Below, one piece after another: positions 1 through 12,204 of a stretch of 64,000 nt of DNA (positions are counted from its first letter, which is position 1; each line of letters begins with the position of its first letter). The stretch covers positions 744,001 through 808,000 of the forward strand of contig JADILM010000006.1 of the NCBI GenBank assembly GCA_016617785.1, written 5' to 3'. Origin of the DNA: Sporobolomyces roseus. Taxonomy: Eukaryota; Basidiomycota; Microbotryomycetes; Sporidiobolales; Sporidiobolaceae. The notes beneath the pieces are model-generated. The model ran no database searches and was not told the DNA's origin. It saw nothing but the letters and a program-made list of their open reading frames with translations. Made by a program: the position numbers and the translations under genes.

Positions 1-2683
1 TAAGGTTAGAAGAGACGAACGAGGAGGAAATGAGAAGACTGACAGATGATACTGATCTTTCCCTCGAGGAAAAGTTTCTCGACGAGTTTTCGATCTTGCT
101 GATCCATTCCAGCGTGATGAGTCGATACTCCGCTCTCGATGAGTGCAGCGAGTCGTTTGTCGTTGACGTTGAAAGAAGTACGAGGAGGTTTGGGCCAAGC
201 GAGAGATGACATTCGAGAAGAGGAGGAGTTGAGCGTTTCTTTGTAATCCTTGACGAGCTGTTCAGCGGCTTCGAGACAGGATTTCCGAGTCGAGCAGAAG
301 ATCAACACTGGGTTGCCGGATGAATGCTTCTTGATGATCTTGAAGAGTTCGGTGTTGAGAGTTTTGACGAATGCGAAATCGTTATTGTTCTTGTTGAATC
401 CGTAGACGATTCTGTGAAGGAGATGTCGGGTGAAGCGACGGAACAAGAGCGTAGCTTCAGACGATCGACTCACTTCTGAAGAGGACATGGACGGAACTCG
501 TCGCCGAATTCGAAGATTCTCGCAGGTCCACCTTCATCAGGATTACCTTTTCACGACCGAATCTCAGTACTCCTTCATCAGATGGAAGAACAATAGACTT
601 ACTGAGCCATTCGGAGACATCTTTGATGTTCGGGACAGTAGCCGAAACAGCGACGAATCGCGTCGAGGTACCGAGAGTCTTCATTCGAGAAACGACGACT
701 TCGAGAACAGCTCCTCTGACGTCGGCTCCTACAGAGTGAACCTCGTCGACACTATCGAGAACTTCCGATATCAGTCGATGTTGAGAGCGAGAGGAGGAAG
801 AGGAAAGAGAGACGCACCAGAAGAGTCTAAGCTCGGAAAGCACAGGATCATGATCATGCCTGTAAGGATCAAGCCCGAAAGTCAGCATACTTCACGGAGA
901 GCTGAATACGAGAGTGAACACTCACCATCTCCTGGTCAAGGCGTCCCATTTTTCCGGAGTAGTGACTATAATCCTCGAATTCGCAACCTCCCTCCAAATC
1001 GACGAACCTATCTCCGAGTCTCCCGTCAATTCAGTCACTTTCCATCCTAATCCAGTATCAAATTTCTTGTTCCAGTCGGATGCTCGCTCGGAACACAAGG
1101 ATTTCGTTGGAGCCTGTTTGACGAGAGAGCGTTTCAGCAATGCAAGAGAGAGAGAGAGAGGAAGAAGGGAAACGAACCATGTAGAGCACTTTCGATTGGC
1201 TTGAGGTAGAGGTACTGAAGAGTCGAAGAATGGCGAGCTCGAAGAGAACCTATCGAGGAGGACAGATGAGGGATTCGTTGGGGGGAGAAAAAAGAACGGG
1301 AGAGCTCACCGTTTTGCCTGCTCCTGTCGGAGCTGACACGACGACGTTCTCATCACTTCCGTAGACCTATATCGAAGAGCTCTTGTCAGCCAGCGCGAGG
1401 AGAAAGGATGAAGATGAGAACTTACTGAATCGAAACAGCAACTTTGAACCGCATTGAATACTCCGAATCGCCAAATCGAACGGAACGCATCGGCTGTAAA
1501 GCACACTCTCGACTATCAGCTCGATCTTTCGATGAGTAGAGAGACCGCTTACGCAATAGATTGATCGGTTTGAGTCTGATAGACTTTTTATCGACACCCG
1601 AGCGATTCGGATTCGAAGCGATTCGAGAGTAGCCACTGGTAGAAGCGTTGCGTACGTCTTGCGGGATGAGATCGTCGTAGTATTGGACTTGAGGCTCGTG
1701 GGTGACTGCTTGAGGACGTCGTTGAGGGAGATGATCTGTATAACAATGCTGATGATGAGCTCGAACCGATCACTCGTAACCAGCTCCGACGTACGTGCTT
1801 GTGGTCCACTTCCCATTTGCATCACTAATTCATCTAACCCCTCGTCTCCCCAGTACTCAGCTTCATCCGTCCCTATCGATCCTCGCCTTTCCAAAGCCCG
1901 ATAATTCCCCTGCACCTGATTCTGCTGCAACCTCGAGCTGTTCATTCCCTGTTGAGGCCTACTCCGAACATTCGACTGTGGAGGAAGATGAGTAGGAAGT
2001 GATTCCGAGTAGTTGTTGTTCTGCTGATTCGAGGGAGGATTCGATTGGATTTGACGTTGAGGGTTTGGTCTTGAATTCGTTCGGATTGGCATAGGTCGAA
2101 TCGGCTGTGGTCGTACGATCTGAGGCGGCTGATACTGTGAAGTAGGAGGACGATACGTAGCGACACCTGAGCGAGAAGAACTTGAAATCGAAGCCATTGA
2201 TCTTTGATGATCTCGAGTGAAGTCTGGTTGGGGTGGAACCGGGACAGGAGCGTAGTAAGAGTTGACACGAGAGTACTGGGAAGCATAGCTCGAAGCGGGT
2301 TGAGGTCGAAGCTGAGAGACGAAAGAAGGAGCGTTCGAAGAAGATGGAGTTGGAGAAGAGAAAGTGTCGGAATAAGCGTATTCTACACAAGCTCGCTCGG
2401 TTCACGAATCAGCTCAGACTCGTACAGAGAGTATGAGACGTTGAGCGAGGCAAGCGAACTCACCTTGAACTTGTCCCTCTTCTTCATAGCTTTCGACCCT
2501 CTCGCTACCCTCATCCATCCTTTGCACGTAGTCCATCTCCTCGGGATCGTCGTAGATGGATGAACTAGAGTGGTGGAGTGGTACTCCAGCTAAATCGTGT
2601 TGGAAACCGTAATCATCTTGACGAGGAAGAGGAGGAGAAAGTTGTTGAGAGAAAGGGGGATAGTTGGGATATTGCTGTGACAT
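1..2683 (-). CDS. MER3: Meiotic DNA helicase MER3/HFM1 (3' end cut off by window edge)
   Basis: Ski2-like superfamily 2 helicase of the MER3/HFM1 branch, known to stabilise recombination intermediates during meiotic crossing-over. The ATG at 2681-2683 starts a Gln/Pro/Ser-rich disordered N-terminus (exon 1 to about 2464, next exon from about 2382 after a TGTAG acceptor). Further exons read FRSIWRFGVFNAVQS (the family's Q-motif-like segment), then VVVSAPTGAGKT (Walker A) near 1320, APTKSLCSERASDW and TTPEKWDALTRRW (Ia/Ib) at 930-1110, DEVH with RFVAVSATVPN (II/III) at about 640-760, and VLIFCSTRKSC plus GVSTHHAGMDQQDRK (IV/V) at about 110-310. At least six short introns interrupt it. The rest of the helicase core and the Sec63 domain lie beyond position 1. 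The motif wording fits HFM1 better than Brr2 or Ski2. The nearest neighbour, TIM54, is functionally unrelated. Confidence 0.9.
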
Positions 2684-2900
2684 ATCCCTATTGTCTGAGA
2701 TCAGTAGTCAAAGCTGAGCGAACAAGCGAAGAAAAAGAAGTCAAGTGAGAGGAAGGAGAGAGAGAGAGAAGAGAGAAAGGAAAGAGCGAGAAAATTTGAC
2801 TTTTGTTCTCTTTTTCGCACTCACGAAATCGAAAGTTAGATAAAGTTGCGAATGTGATGCTGAGTTGCTGAGTTGGGGGGGTATGTCTAAACAGATAAAC

Positions 2901-4857
2901 TTATACATCCTCTTCGACCGTGTTGTACAATCCTTTCATACTATCCGATTCTTTCCACATTCTCTCCCTCTCCTCCTCTACGCTCTTCTTCTTCTGTTCC
3001 CACTCGCTCGCTCTCCTCGCCAATTCCTCCTTCATTCGATCCTCGAGAGGTGCCTCGATCACTCTCAACTTCTCTTCCGCTCCTTCGACCCACGCGACTC
3101 CCGAACCACTTCTAACAATTCCCCAACCTTCCAACTCCCTCCTCCACCTCAATTCCTTGTCCAATCGCTCCTTCCTCAACTCTGATTCAATCTTGGGAGG
3201 ATAACTCTCCTCGCTCGAGGTACGTTCCCGTTCTCCCGAAGCGAGTTCCCTAGCAGTTTTCAGTCGAGGAGGTAAATCGTTCGTGTAGTATTCTCGTCGA
3301 TGATATTCGTGACCTTTCGGCATCGTTCGGTAACCCTTCTTGAAGTGTAATGGATCCTCCTCCTTGTCGGCAAGAAAATCTAAATCTTTCGAACCAGTTG
3401 GAAGTCCCTCCTCCATTGTTGATTCGTGTAGTTCTCCTCTTCGAACAGCGGCGACGAATTCTTCATCGACGAGTCCTTGTACGTGTCCTTCAGGTGTACG
3501 AAGTTTCGGTGCATCGAAAGGTCGAGTTTGGGAGAGAAGTAAAGCGAGAGAGTATTCTCCTCCTAATTTGACATCTTGTCGGTGATTCCAAAAGTGAGCG
3601 ATTTTCGATGGCCAGGTACGAATACCGAAAGGATGAGAGAAGGGGACCATGAGGAGAGGAGGTTGAGCAGGGATTTCGGAAGGAGGGAGGATGAGAGGTG
3701 ATTCGGGTTCGGCGGGAGTCGAGGAGGAAGGAGAAGGAGACGAAGGGTTGATCGATCGGTAAGGAGAGTAGGAGAGGAAATTGACAGGTTGAGAATCTTT
3801 CGGGGTCGATTCAGCGTCGTCCACTCCCAAATCTTGCAGTCCAACCGGTAACTTGTCTTCGAAAGGAGCGTTCGGGTTCTTGTCATCCTCTCTCTCCAAT
3901 TCCCTACTCATCAGTTCATCCTCCCTCTCCCACCGTCCATCTTTCCTTCTCTCATTGTTGCCCAACCCCATCCCTTCCAATTTCGCTTCCTCTCTCAAAT
4001 CAATCGCTTCTCCATAACCCTTCTTCAATGCCCACAAGTACTCTTTCAGAGCCCCTCTTCCTAATAATACCGTAGCGCCTTCCATTTCCCTCTGTTCTTC
4101 TTCGAGGTCCTTCTCGGCGAGTACTGCGTTCATGTTTGATTGTGCATCGTTGACCAACATGACACTTCCAGGAATCTCGTTCGCGGCTTTAGTGATCCTC
4201 CTCCCTCTAAACTCGTGTACCAGAGTTCTCGCCAATCCTCCAGGATTCGTTCCAATCTTGAGTACATAATCAGTTCCTGAAGCAACCAAAATCGGCTGCC
4301 CATTGCGACAAGTTTCGAACAAAGTTCAGCGAAAAACTCTGCACTTTTAAAACCTCCCAGAATGAACAGTAGAAAAACAAACGTACCTTCATATATTTCT
4401 TAAACCATTTACTACTCCTCTCCAATTCTCCATCATCGGGTACCCTGGCTCCCAACACTTTAACTTTCCTAGGCATTTCACTACTATCCAAAGTTTCTTG
4501 ACTCATCCACCTAACTTTGTCCATGTACTCTTTTTGTAACCTCTTGCATTCACTCCTGTCGTACGCGTACAGCGAACCTAATGAAGCCGAGAACAAGAGG
4601 AACACCGACATTTTTGGACCGGGTCGAGAAGGACGCCAATCGAGTACTGCTTGAGGGATACCCAAGTAAACGAATCTAGAATATTACATTTTCTGTTCAT
4701 CAGCAAAGGAGCGTGGAGGAGAAGGAGGGAAAGAGGTAACAACGAACGGATTTGTGGGTTTGGGTTGAACGGGAGGAAGTTGTCGATTAGATGGACCCGG
4801 TACTAAAGGTTTGATCTCTGCCGGTACTGGCGGCGTTGGCGGTGTAGGATCCGCCAT
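2901..4857 (-). CDS. TIM54: Mitochondrial inner-membrane import subunit Tim54
   Basis: Tim54 is a subunit of the TIM22 carrier translocase, which inserts carrier proteins into the inner membrane. Exon 1 (ATG at 4855-4857) encodes a Pro-rich N-terminus ending ..KPTNP. A GTTCGT donor and a TAG acceptor at about 4677 join it to FVYLGIPQAVLDWRPSRPG, the family signature just before the single membrane segment (VFLLFSASLGSLYAY). Exon 2 continues with the conserved YDRSECKRLQKEYMDKV and PRKVKVLGARVPDD and ends ..SKWFKKYMK. Exon 3 (acceptor GGGCAG, about 4300) resumes PILVASGTDYVLKIGT, which matches the Tim54 KPILVA..DYE block. The long C-terminal part is hydrophilic and charged, with a Ser/Pro-rich linker. 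The stop is TAA at 2901-2903. The exon 1 to 2 junction uses a weak donor and is the least certain part. Confidence 0.88.
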
Positions 4858-5032
4858 CTCTACAGACTAATCGAGTTGAAGTGAAGAGACGAGTGCCAAA
4901 ACAACCTTTTTTGAAGATGAAATTTCTCGAACTCTCGCAAAAATGAAAACCGAGTGAAAAAAAGGTGATTACACAAAGACGTTAAAAAAAAGGGTATAAT
5001 ACTGATGGGTTCTTCCTACCTAACTGACTGAA

Positions 5033-6795
5033 CTAATCTTCATCGAAAGGGTTTTTTTGATAGTCTAATTCTTCTTCATCGCTAGTCTCTTCCTGTTTCT
5101 GTTTACGCTCCGTAGGGTGTTGTAGAGGTGACTTGATGCGTTCAGTCGAAGTGGGAGAGCGGTGTAGTTTATCGTCGTCCAAAAGGGAAACGGATCGACG
5201 AGGTAAAAGTCCAATTTTAGCTGTACGCACGATATCCGCTTCCCGACGGTCAGTCAAAATCTCAAGATCGTAAAGAGGGGAATTGAGAAACGTACAGAAG
5301 TCTTTCCTAGGATCCTTTGTTGTCGCAACACCAGGAACCATCAAACCCTCTTTCTTCTCTTCCTCGACCTTGACTCCACTCTCCTCCTTCTTCACCTCAC
5401 TCGTCGTCGTTACTGGAGGAGATAGTGCAGGTTGTGAATCGTTCCTGTTGATCTTGATAGGTGGTTCAGGTGGGGGTTGACTATCGAAATCTTTGAAATA
5501 ACTATCTATTGATTCGGCTGGAGTGTGTGCACCTCCTCCTCGAGTGTTCGTAGGGGATGGATTGGGTGAATGATCCGTATCATCTCCGACTGTACAAACA
5601 GCAATCTCTCCATCAGCTAGCCGAAAAGAGAGGATGGGGGAAGAGAAGAACGTACTGGTGAATGAATCATTCGTGTCATGACGAACTAGAGGAGCTCGTG
5701 GACTGAGAGTGTTGCTGGAAGTACGAGGAGGTGCGTTGGAAGGTCGTGGTAAAGGTTCGGGTGCGGTCCACTGTGCACCAGTTCGTGCTGAACCAGAATA
5801 AGATGTACTCGCTTTCGGAGGTACTTGCGGTCTTTGTTCAGATGTCGAGGGTGAGCTGTGAAGCAACAATCGATCAATCTTTATTGTGATTTGTGGTTAT
5901 TGAACGAAAGTATAGACTCACGCAGATTGTTGAATCATATCATCTAATTTCCCAACTTGCTCCTTCATCCTACTCATGAAACTACCGAAACTCTTCTTTC
6001 CTTGTTCCGCCAACTTCGAGCTGTAAACAACTCTCCCGGAAAGTCAGTTCCACGACCAGATCTTCGAGGGAGAGAGGAGCGCACAAGTTTTCAGCGAGAA
6101 CGTCTAATTCATCCTTCTCTTCCTCCTGTTGCCTCCTTTGCTGTTGAGGCTGAGCACTCGAAGTACTAGCAGCAGGTGGGATCCAACTTCCATGATCAGA
6201 CGAAGGAGAACCAGGGACTTGTTGATTCGAAGTCCTCTTCCTTCTCGGGACGTATGCTTGATAGGTCAAAGGCTGATTCGGTGGTGGTGGTGCTTGTTGT
6301 TGTTGACGTTGTTGCTGGCGTTGCTGTTGTCTTTGCCTGTATTCTAATTGATCTTCTTCTGCTAGTTGTCGAGCCAGTTCAGCATCCAAATCCATTTGTT
6401 CCATCTGTGAAAACAATCCCTCTCTCCTACGATCAGCTCCTTCCCCGTATAGATGAGTAGTGAGAGAGTGTATTCACCTCTTCTTGTTGAGCGGTATCAG
6501 TCTTGAATTCGGGATTATTCATATCCAACAATGCTTCGACCGAAGAATTGACATCACCCGAATGAGCTTCGAGTACTGCATCCAGGATATCATCGCTCGT
6601 ACTAGGGAACAGAGCTCTCAAGGGAGCCAATTTGTCGTTCTGAGTAGGAGAGAGGGGAGAGAGGATGGGAGAACTGTTTGAAGATGACGTTGATTGAGCG
6701 AGGGAAGAAGTGTCTACTTTAGGAGGAGCTGCAGGAGGCGGGGATGCAGAGACTTGATAGCCTTCATCTTGAGTGGATTTGGGTGGACTGGTCAT
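5033..6795 (-). CDS. CUE-domain ubiquitin-binding protein (Cue5-like)
   Basis: The ATG at 6793-6795 is chosen because the upstream in-frame codons lie in what looks like the promoter. Exon 1 (to about 6478) carries a CUE domain at about residues 45-90 (LRALFPSTSDDILDAVLEAH, then NSSVEALLDM), a three-helix ubiquitin-binding fold. Exon 2 (from 6404) begins MEQMDLDAELARQLAEEDQ and has a Gln-rich run and a Pro-rich stretch. After a roughly 65-nt intron the text resumes SKLAEQGKKSFGSFMSRMKE, a helix seen in Cue5-type proteins. The rest is disordered, with further introns near 5591-5655 and 5225-5297 recognised by GTACGT donors. The last residues are acidic and contain an NPF tripeptide. Cue5/Tollip-type proteins act as receptors that deliver ubiquitinated cargo to autophagy. 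I infer a similar role but see no clear Atg8-binding motif. Confidence 0.8.
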
Positions 6796-7186
6796 GATTG
6801 ATATGAAGTGGAAGATCCCAAGCAACTTCACTCGTTTCGCTTCCTCTCAATCAACTTCGCCCTCTCTCTCGCTCTCTTTCCTCTCTGACAGCTTCTCGGT
6901 CGACATCCTCTGAATATTCAGATACAGGATACGGGGAAAACCCTTTCTGTTACCCCGCTTGAACTGAATCTCCTTCCTTAACTTTGATCTGCCTCCCACG
7001 TTCCACTCCATCTCGTTCAATCTTGACCTTTCAACCTCCAGCATCATTTCAATCGTGTGACTAAACCTCACTCGCACCTTTCTTGTCCTCCCTCCTTTCC
7101 TCCTCACTCTCGTCCAACCTCCTCTCCACCTCTCCTTCCGAGTTCAACTTTCTCTCTTTCCTTGATCTTCCTCCAAACACAGCAAC
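6796..7186. promoter_or_regulatory. Divergent intergenic region between the CUE gene and PHO81
   Basis: This 391-bp gene-free stretch must hold the promoters of both flanking genes. It is rich in CT runs near each start. One CACGTT (6997-7002), a variant of the core bound by Pho4-type bHLH factors, is present, and there is no CACGTG. A single hexamer is weak evidence. Confidence 0.5.
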
Positions 7187-10100
7187 ATGAAATTCGGCAA
7201 GACTTTACAAGCTCAAATATTCGCACAGAATGGGTTCCCAGGTTGGAGTAGTTATTTCTGCGATTACAAAGGATTGAAAAAGGTTCGCTTGCTCTCTCTC
7301 TCTCTCTCTTCCCTTCTTCCCCTCTCTCTATAGCTCGACTGATGAACGGTTCAAGTGAATGCAGATCATCAACTCATTAGCGAAAGGAAGACCGGCGGAT
7401 GCGGCTTTGTTGGCAGCTGGAGTGAGACCTCCGAGACCTCAAACTGAATCGACGAATGGAGATGTCCTGGGACAACAACAACCTTTGGAAGCGACGACGA
7501 CGGAAGCTCAGTTGTTTGCGCATGCTGCGACTGTCAATGGTGTCATGGTTGGGGATGGAGAAACTGGAACGTTGTTACAAGCACATAAAGCGGCTTTCTT
7601 CTTCAAACTCGAGAGGGAACTGGAAAAGGTGAGCTGCTCCCTGATCTCACTCGTTACGAGAATATCATCGTACTGAATGACTTTGTGACTGCTCACAGAT
7701 CAACGATTTCTATTACCAACGAGAATCGGCGCTCAAAGTACGACTGAGAACCCTGATCGATAAACGAAAACTACTCGCTTCTACCCTTGCCGATCCGAAT
7801 AACCCAGCAAAGTTCAAGGCGCTGAGTCGGGATAGTAGTAATTTTGGTGCGTTGTATGAAGGGTTCAGGAATTTCGAGAGGGATTTGGGGAGGTTACAGG
7901 TTCGATCTACTCTCGTTTTGTTCAATGTTTCCTGTTTGCCCAAAGCTAACGTCGAATGCGAGCGTATCGAACAGACTTATATCGAGTTGAATGCGACGGC
8001 TTTCAGGAAGATTTGTAAGAAGTGGGATAAAGCGTGCAGGAGACAGGCAGATCGATTCGGTGAATCAAGACGTGCGTTCCAGAATCACTGACTCTACTCC
8101 TCGAAGTCTCTGCTGATGGGTAGGGCTTGTCGAATTTGAGCGCAGCGCAAGAAGGACAACCTGATGGACAGCTGTATTTGGCTCGTCAAGTCGAAGTTCA
8201 ACCCGTTTTCAATCGTGAATTCATTGCCGAGCTCTCGGATGGTGCGCTCTCCCTTTCCCAATCTATCCACTAATCGCTTCCCGCTAACACACACACACTC
8301 GAATTAGTCGCATCCGCCAACCTTCTCTCTCTCGAAAACCTCCTCGCTTCGGATTCATCTCGTGCCGGTTCCGCCTCCCTCGCCGATGGAGCTCTAATCG
8401 ACGGTACCTCTCACCCAGCCCCCCACCTCCCTACCCTCTTCGACCGCGCCGATCGAGCCGAAGCACTCGAAGATCTCGAATCCGCTTTGGTAGGAGCGAT
8501 CAAATCTAGAGATGATCATGTCGTTCGAGAGGTACTCGATCTCTTAGTACCTAGGGGAAAGAACGGAGGGGAGCAACAAGAACCAAAGAGTCCCGTAGCG
8601 AGGATATTGTGGAGAGCTGTGTTGGAGGAGAGCGCGATTAATGAGGGGAACATGAATGAGGGACAACAGAAGAGAGAGACCAAGATTCCTTTGGAATTGT
8701 TGGATTTCGGTTTCGTTGATGATATTAATGGGAGAACTGCTCTGCATGAAGTAAGTCTGCTTGTTGTGCTGTGTCTCTTCTCGATTAGTGGCTGATGAAA
8801 AGTTTCGTCTCGTAGTCCGCTAGTGCCGGTCGATTATCCCTCGTCAAAGCATGTCTCGAGAAAGGTTTACCAGCATCACAAGCCGATGTTTACGGTCGTC
8901 AACCTCTTCACTACGCAGCGATGAACGGTCACGCCTCAGTCTGCCGAACTCTCCTCTCGGCAGGTGCTTCACCTATCACTTCAGATCTCGACGGTTACTC
9001 GGCAATCATCTATTCGATCACGAACGGATGGACCGATGTCGTTGAAACTTTCCTCGAATCTGGAGTTTCGTTCGAACCGACGCCTCCTCCTCCCACTACT
9101 GCCGACTCAACCCCTACCTTGACTTCGACACCTACGGAAGATCTCAACGCACTCTCTTTAGCGTGTCAATACGGACATCAAGCGATCGCCCGATTACTCC
9201 TCGAACGTGGTGCGCAAATCTTACCGAATCCTGCTGGTTACTGGCCTCAGCACCTGGCGGCGAGGGAGGGACACGCTGGAGTACTCGAGTTACTCGTTGA
9301 AGCTACGAGAGGGTTCAGTGGGATCGACGTTCCAGACAAGTATTCTCAAGCTACTCCACTCTCTCACGCCGCGAGCGAAGGTCATGTCGAATCAGTACGA
9401 GTACTGCTCAAGGCCGGTTCGGACGTTCACTCACAAGATGAGTTCAGGAGGACCCCAATCCATTATGCGGCTTGGCAAGGACACATCGAAATCGTCAATC
9501 TATTACTGGCAGCGGGAGCGACTCTTCAAGAAAGTAATGGGAAACAGAGGGAGACGAGCGAGGACGACAAAGGGGAAGCTACTGCGAGTGTATCGACGAT
9601 GGCAGTCGATCCGTTAGAGGCAGAATTGGAAGCCGATATGATTCCGAGTTTATCGTTGCCTCCTCCTATCATCCCATTCCGAATCTGTGCGTACAACACT
9701 CCCCTTGACTCCTCTTTAACTACTGCTAACTCGTTGAATGTAGATGGTCACAACTACCTCGACAAGAAGTATCTCGTTCACGTCACTCTAGGACACCCGA
9801 ACACGACTCGGCCACCTTTCCCTTCCCCCGTTCGACTCTACGATCAACCTCATCACGGTCAAGCTTCATCTCTCAAGCTCGTCATGACTCCCAAACCCGA
9901 TTCCTCCGGTACCTCCATCCCTCATTCCGTCATCTTACCCCTCGCAGACGAGCGAGAAGTTTTCTCTTTCCAACTCGATTCACTCGTCGACTTCTCCCTC
10001 GAATTCGATCTCTTCCCAACGTTCGGATCCAAGATGATCGGGAAAGCTGTCGCGCATCCCTCGACTTTCACAGACTTGAAATCTCAAGGTTCTTACGTCG

Positions 10101-11336
10101 TTCCCATCGTCGACCCTCATCTCAAAGTGATAGGAGACGTTCCTTTCGAAATCAACGTCGTCAAACCGTTCGGACGTGCTCAACTACAGATCGGAGGTCA
10201 GTTCGAAACTTATTGGAAATCGACTGCAACCCTCTCGACAACCTCAACGGGAGATCCGAACCCATCGACTTCTTCAGTCGTTACTGCCTCTTCACTCTCG
10301 GGTGAACATGTCAGGATCGTCGTACAAGTCACGAGTGATGGTCATCCCGTCGCTTGGCCTCACTGGAAACTCCCGGTCGAAGGGTTGGACGTTCACGTTG
10401 GAGACGTCACACTCGATCAGTTCGTCAAGCTCGCGAAGAAGACTCAGAGGAATCTCGATCCGAACAAGGTCAAGTACAAGGACGATCCTTCGGCGTGGCA
10501 TCAAGCGATAGTAGCTTCTCTAGTCACTCTCGACGAATTGTTCAAGGTGAGTTTTGAAGTTTGTCGTCTAGTCATTCTCTGTTGTTCCTGACTCGAGCTC
10601 TCTTCTTTTTTCCACAGCTCTTACCTTCTTCCTTCGGAGTCAACCTCGAACTGCGGTACCCAACCCGCTCCGACATTTCTCGCTTACACCTGAACCGAAC
10701 TCTCGAAGTAAACGAATTTGTCGATTCCGTTCTCTCAACCGTTTACAAATCGATCCAATCCACGACGACCTCGACCACCTCCTCCATCCAACCCGAGCAT
10801 CGACGAATCGTGCTCTCCTCGTTCAACCCCGTGGTCTGTACAGCGTTGAATTGGAAACAACCCAATTTCTCAGTGTTCTTCGCTAGTTACTGTGGCATGT
10901 CTAGGTCGAGTTCGGAGGAATTGGGGAAAATGGTACCTGCGAATCGAGTCGAAGAGGATAGGAGGTGTACGAGTATCAGGGAGGCAGTCAAGTTTGCGAA
11001 GAATAATAATTTGCTGGGAGTCATGTTGGACGCTACTATGCTCGTACGTCTTTCGCTCTCCTTGGATCGGTTCATGAGGGAAACTGATCAGATGAAACGA
11101 CGGTGTACAGGTTCAAGTACCTAGTTTGATTCAGAGTGCGAGGGAACATGGATTGTTACTTGTCAGTTTCGGAACGATTGGAAGAGTTCCCCTGACGGAC
11201 GCTCACATGTCGGCTGGAGTGTACGTTCCCTCTCCCTTTCCCTTTGCCAGCAAAAGACGAGAACTGATGAGGACCTGAGTCGAACAGACTTTCTTACGCT
11301 TCGACAGATTTCCTCAAACAAACTGAAGCTACCTAG
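7187..11336 (+). CDS. PHO81: PHO81-type phosphate regulator (SPX, ankyrin repeats, GDPD-like domain)
   Basis: Pho81/NUC-2 proteins sense phosphate or inositol pyrophosphate through the SPX domain and inhibit the Pho80-Pho85 cyclin-CDK. The first ATG starts directly with the SPX N-terminus MKFGKTLQAQIF, then YKGLKK and IINSL across an intron at 7283-7364. SPX continues with FYYQRESALKVRL, YIELNATAFRKICKKWDK and VEVQPVFNREFI. About six ankyrin repeats follow (roughly 8730-9535; examples GRQPLHYAAMNGHASVCRTL and RTPIHYAAWQGHIEIVNLLL). The C-terminal third is the glycerophosphodiester-phosphodiesterase-like domain (VNLELRYPTRSDI, GVMLDATMLV, LLVSFGTIG). About nine introns are present. The exon 4 to 5 junction near 8070-8145 has several possible acceptors. 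The last intron ends at AACAG and the protein ends ..DFLKQTEAT with TAG at 11334-11336. Length, domain order and motifs all match the family. Confidence 0.93.
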
Positions 11337-11733
11337 ACCCTGCGTTTTCTTCTAGATAGACTTTTTCCCCCTTACCAAACATTGCGAGTAGTAGAAATGT
11401 TTCAAAGATGTATTGACTATCAATCTTCTGTCGCAAGAACTCGACAAGGGAAGAAACCATTTCGATCTTGAATTCTTTGATCTTTCACCGAAGAGCGTTG
11501 AAAACTTGCTCATAGAGAACCCGCGGTCTTGTTCGCGTGCTAGAACTGCTCGAGTTTTCCGCGAGTGCTGCTGCTGAGCGGTGAGCCCGCGACGAATCGA
11601 CGTGAACTTGGCTCTTTCTGTCGCAAAGGAGAATAGTGAGAGGAGATGGTAATTTACTATTGGACAAAGTCGACAAAGAGGAGTATGTAGACATGAAAAC
11701 AAGTAGAGGGGAGGTTGACAGAGTGGGGTAAAA
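11337..11733. other. Convergent 3' intergenic region, PHO81 / COA3
   Basis: This 397-bp stretch lies between two 3' ends. The short open frames in it have no family resemblance and no splice context. I see no tRNA, repeat or clear terminator structure. Confidence 0.4.
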
Positions 11734-12204
11734 CTAAACGATCCTCCTCGTAACGACCTGATCTTCCTCCTTTGCTATCCGACCCAACCTATCAACTGGT
11801 GGCGCACCCCACACGATCTTACTCTCCTGACCTCTTCCACCAAATGTGTTCTTGAACCTCGCCAAGATGCCTTGATGACTCGTCAAACTCTGCGAAGTCT
11901 CTTGAGGAATAGTTGTCGTGACTGTACTAGGCGGTAATAACAAGGCATCCCTATTCCTCCTCTCCTCCTCGATACTAACCATCCTCTCTCGTTCCTCCAT
12001 GGTCGGTGCTTGTAAATCTGCGAAATCGTCTTGAGCGACGGCACGTATCGAATACAAATAAACTGAAAACATGAAACCGCTCAAAGTCAAACCGACGATG
12101 GCGTTTCTAGTTCGGAAGGGAAGTCGGGCACGTTTCAAGCCTTCAGATGTACCATATCCTCCTGGATGATAGGTTTGTTTGGCTTCTCGAGTGGAAATCG
12201 ACAT
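11734..12204 (-). CDS. COA3: Cytochrome c oxidase assembly factor Coa3
   Basis: Coa3 (CCDC56/MITRAC12) is a small inner-membrane protein that works with Cox14 to couple Cox1 translation to complex IV assembly. This 156-residue single-exon gene has the family block YHPGGYGTSEGLKRARLPF at residues 11-30. It is followed by one transmembrane helix (about 34-55, AIVGLTLSGFMFSVYLYSI) and then AVAQDDFADL, the conserved sequence just after the helix. The remaining C-terminal half is hydrophilic and variable. The length is longer than yeast Coa3 (85 residues) but ordinary for basidiomycetes. It is transcribed away from ATP12. Confidence 0.9.
   Translation of the reverse strand: MSISTREAKQTYHPGGYGTSEGLKRARLPFRTRNAIVGLTLSGFMFSVYLYSIRAVAQDDFADLQAPTMEERERMVSIEEERRNRDALLLPPSTVTTTIPQETSQSLTSHQGILARFKNTFGGRGQESKIVWGAPPVDRLGRIAKEEDQVVTRRIV

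Noticed and set aside
430..1050. 206-residue plus-strand open frame
   Set aside because: It lies antisense over MER3 helicase exons that carry conserved motifs; the plus-strand reading has no family pattern.
1144..1162. GA dinucleotide run as a possible mobile-element tail
   Set aside because: It lies within a MER3 intron and resembles the many CT/GA runs in introns of this genome.
11485..11694. Small minus-strand frame between PHO81 and COA3
   Set aside because: Short, Ser-rich, without motif or promoter context.
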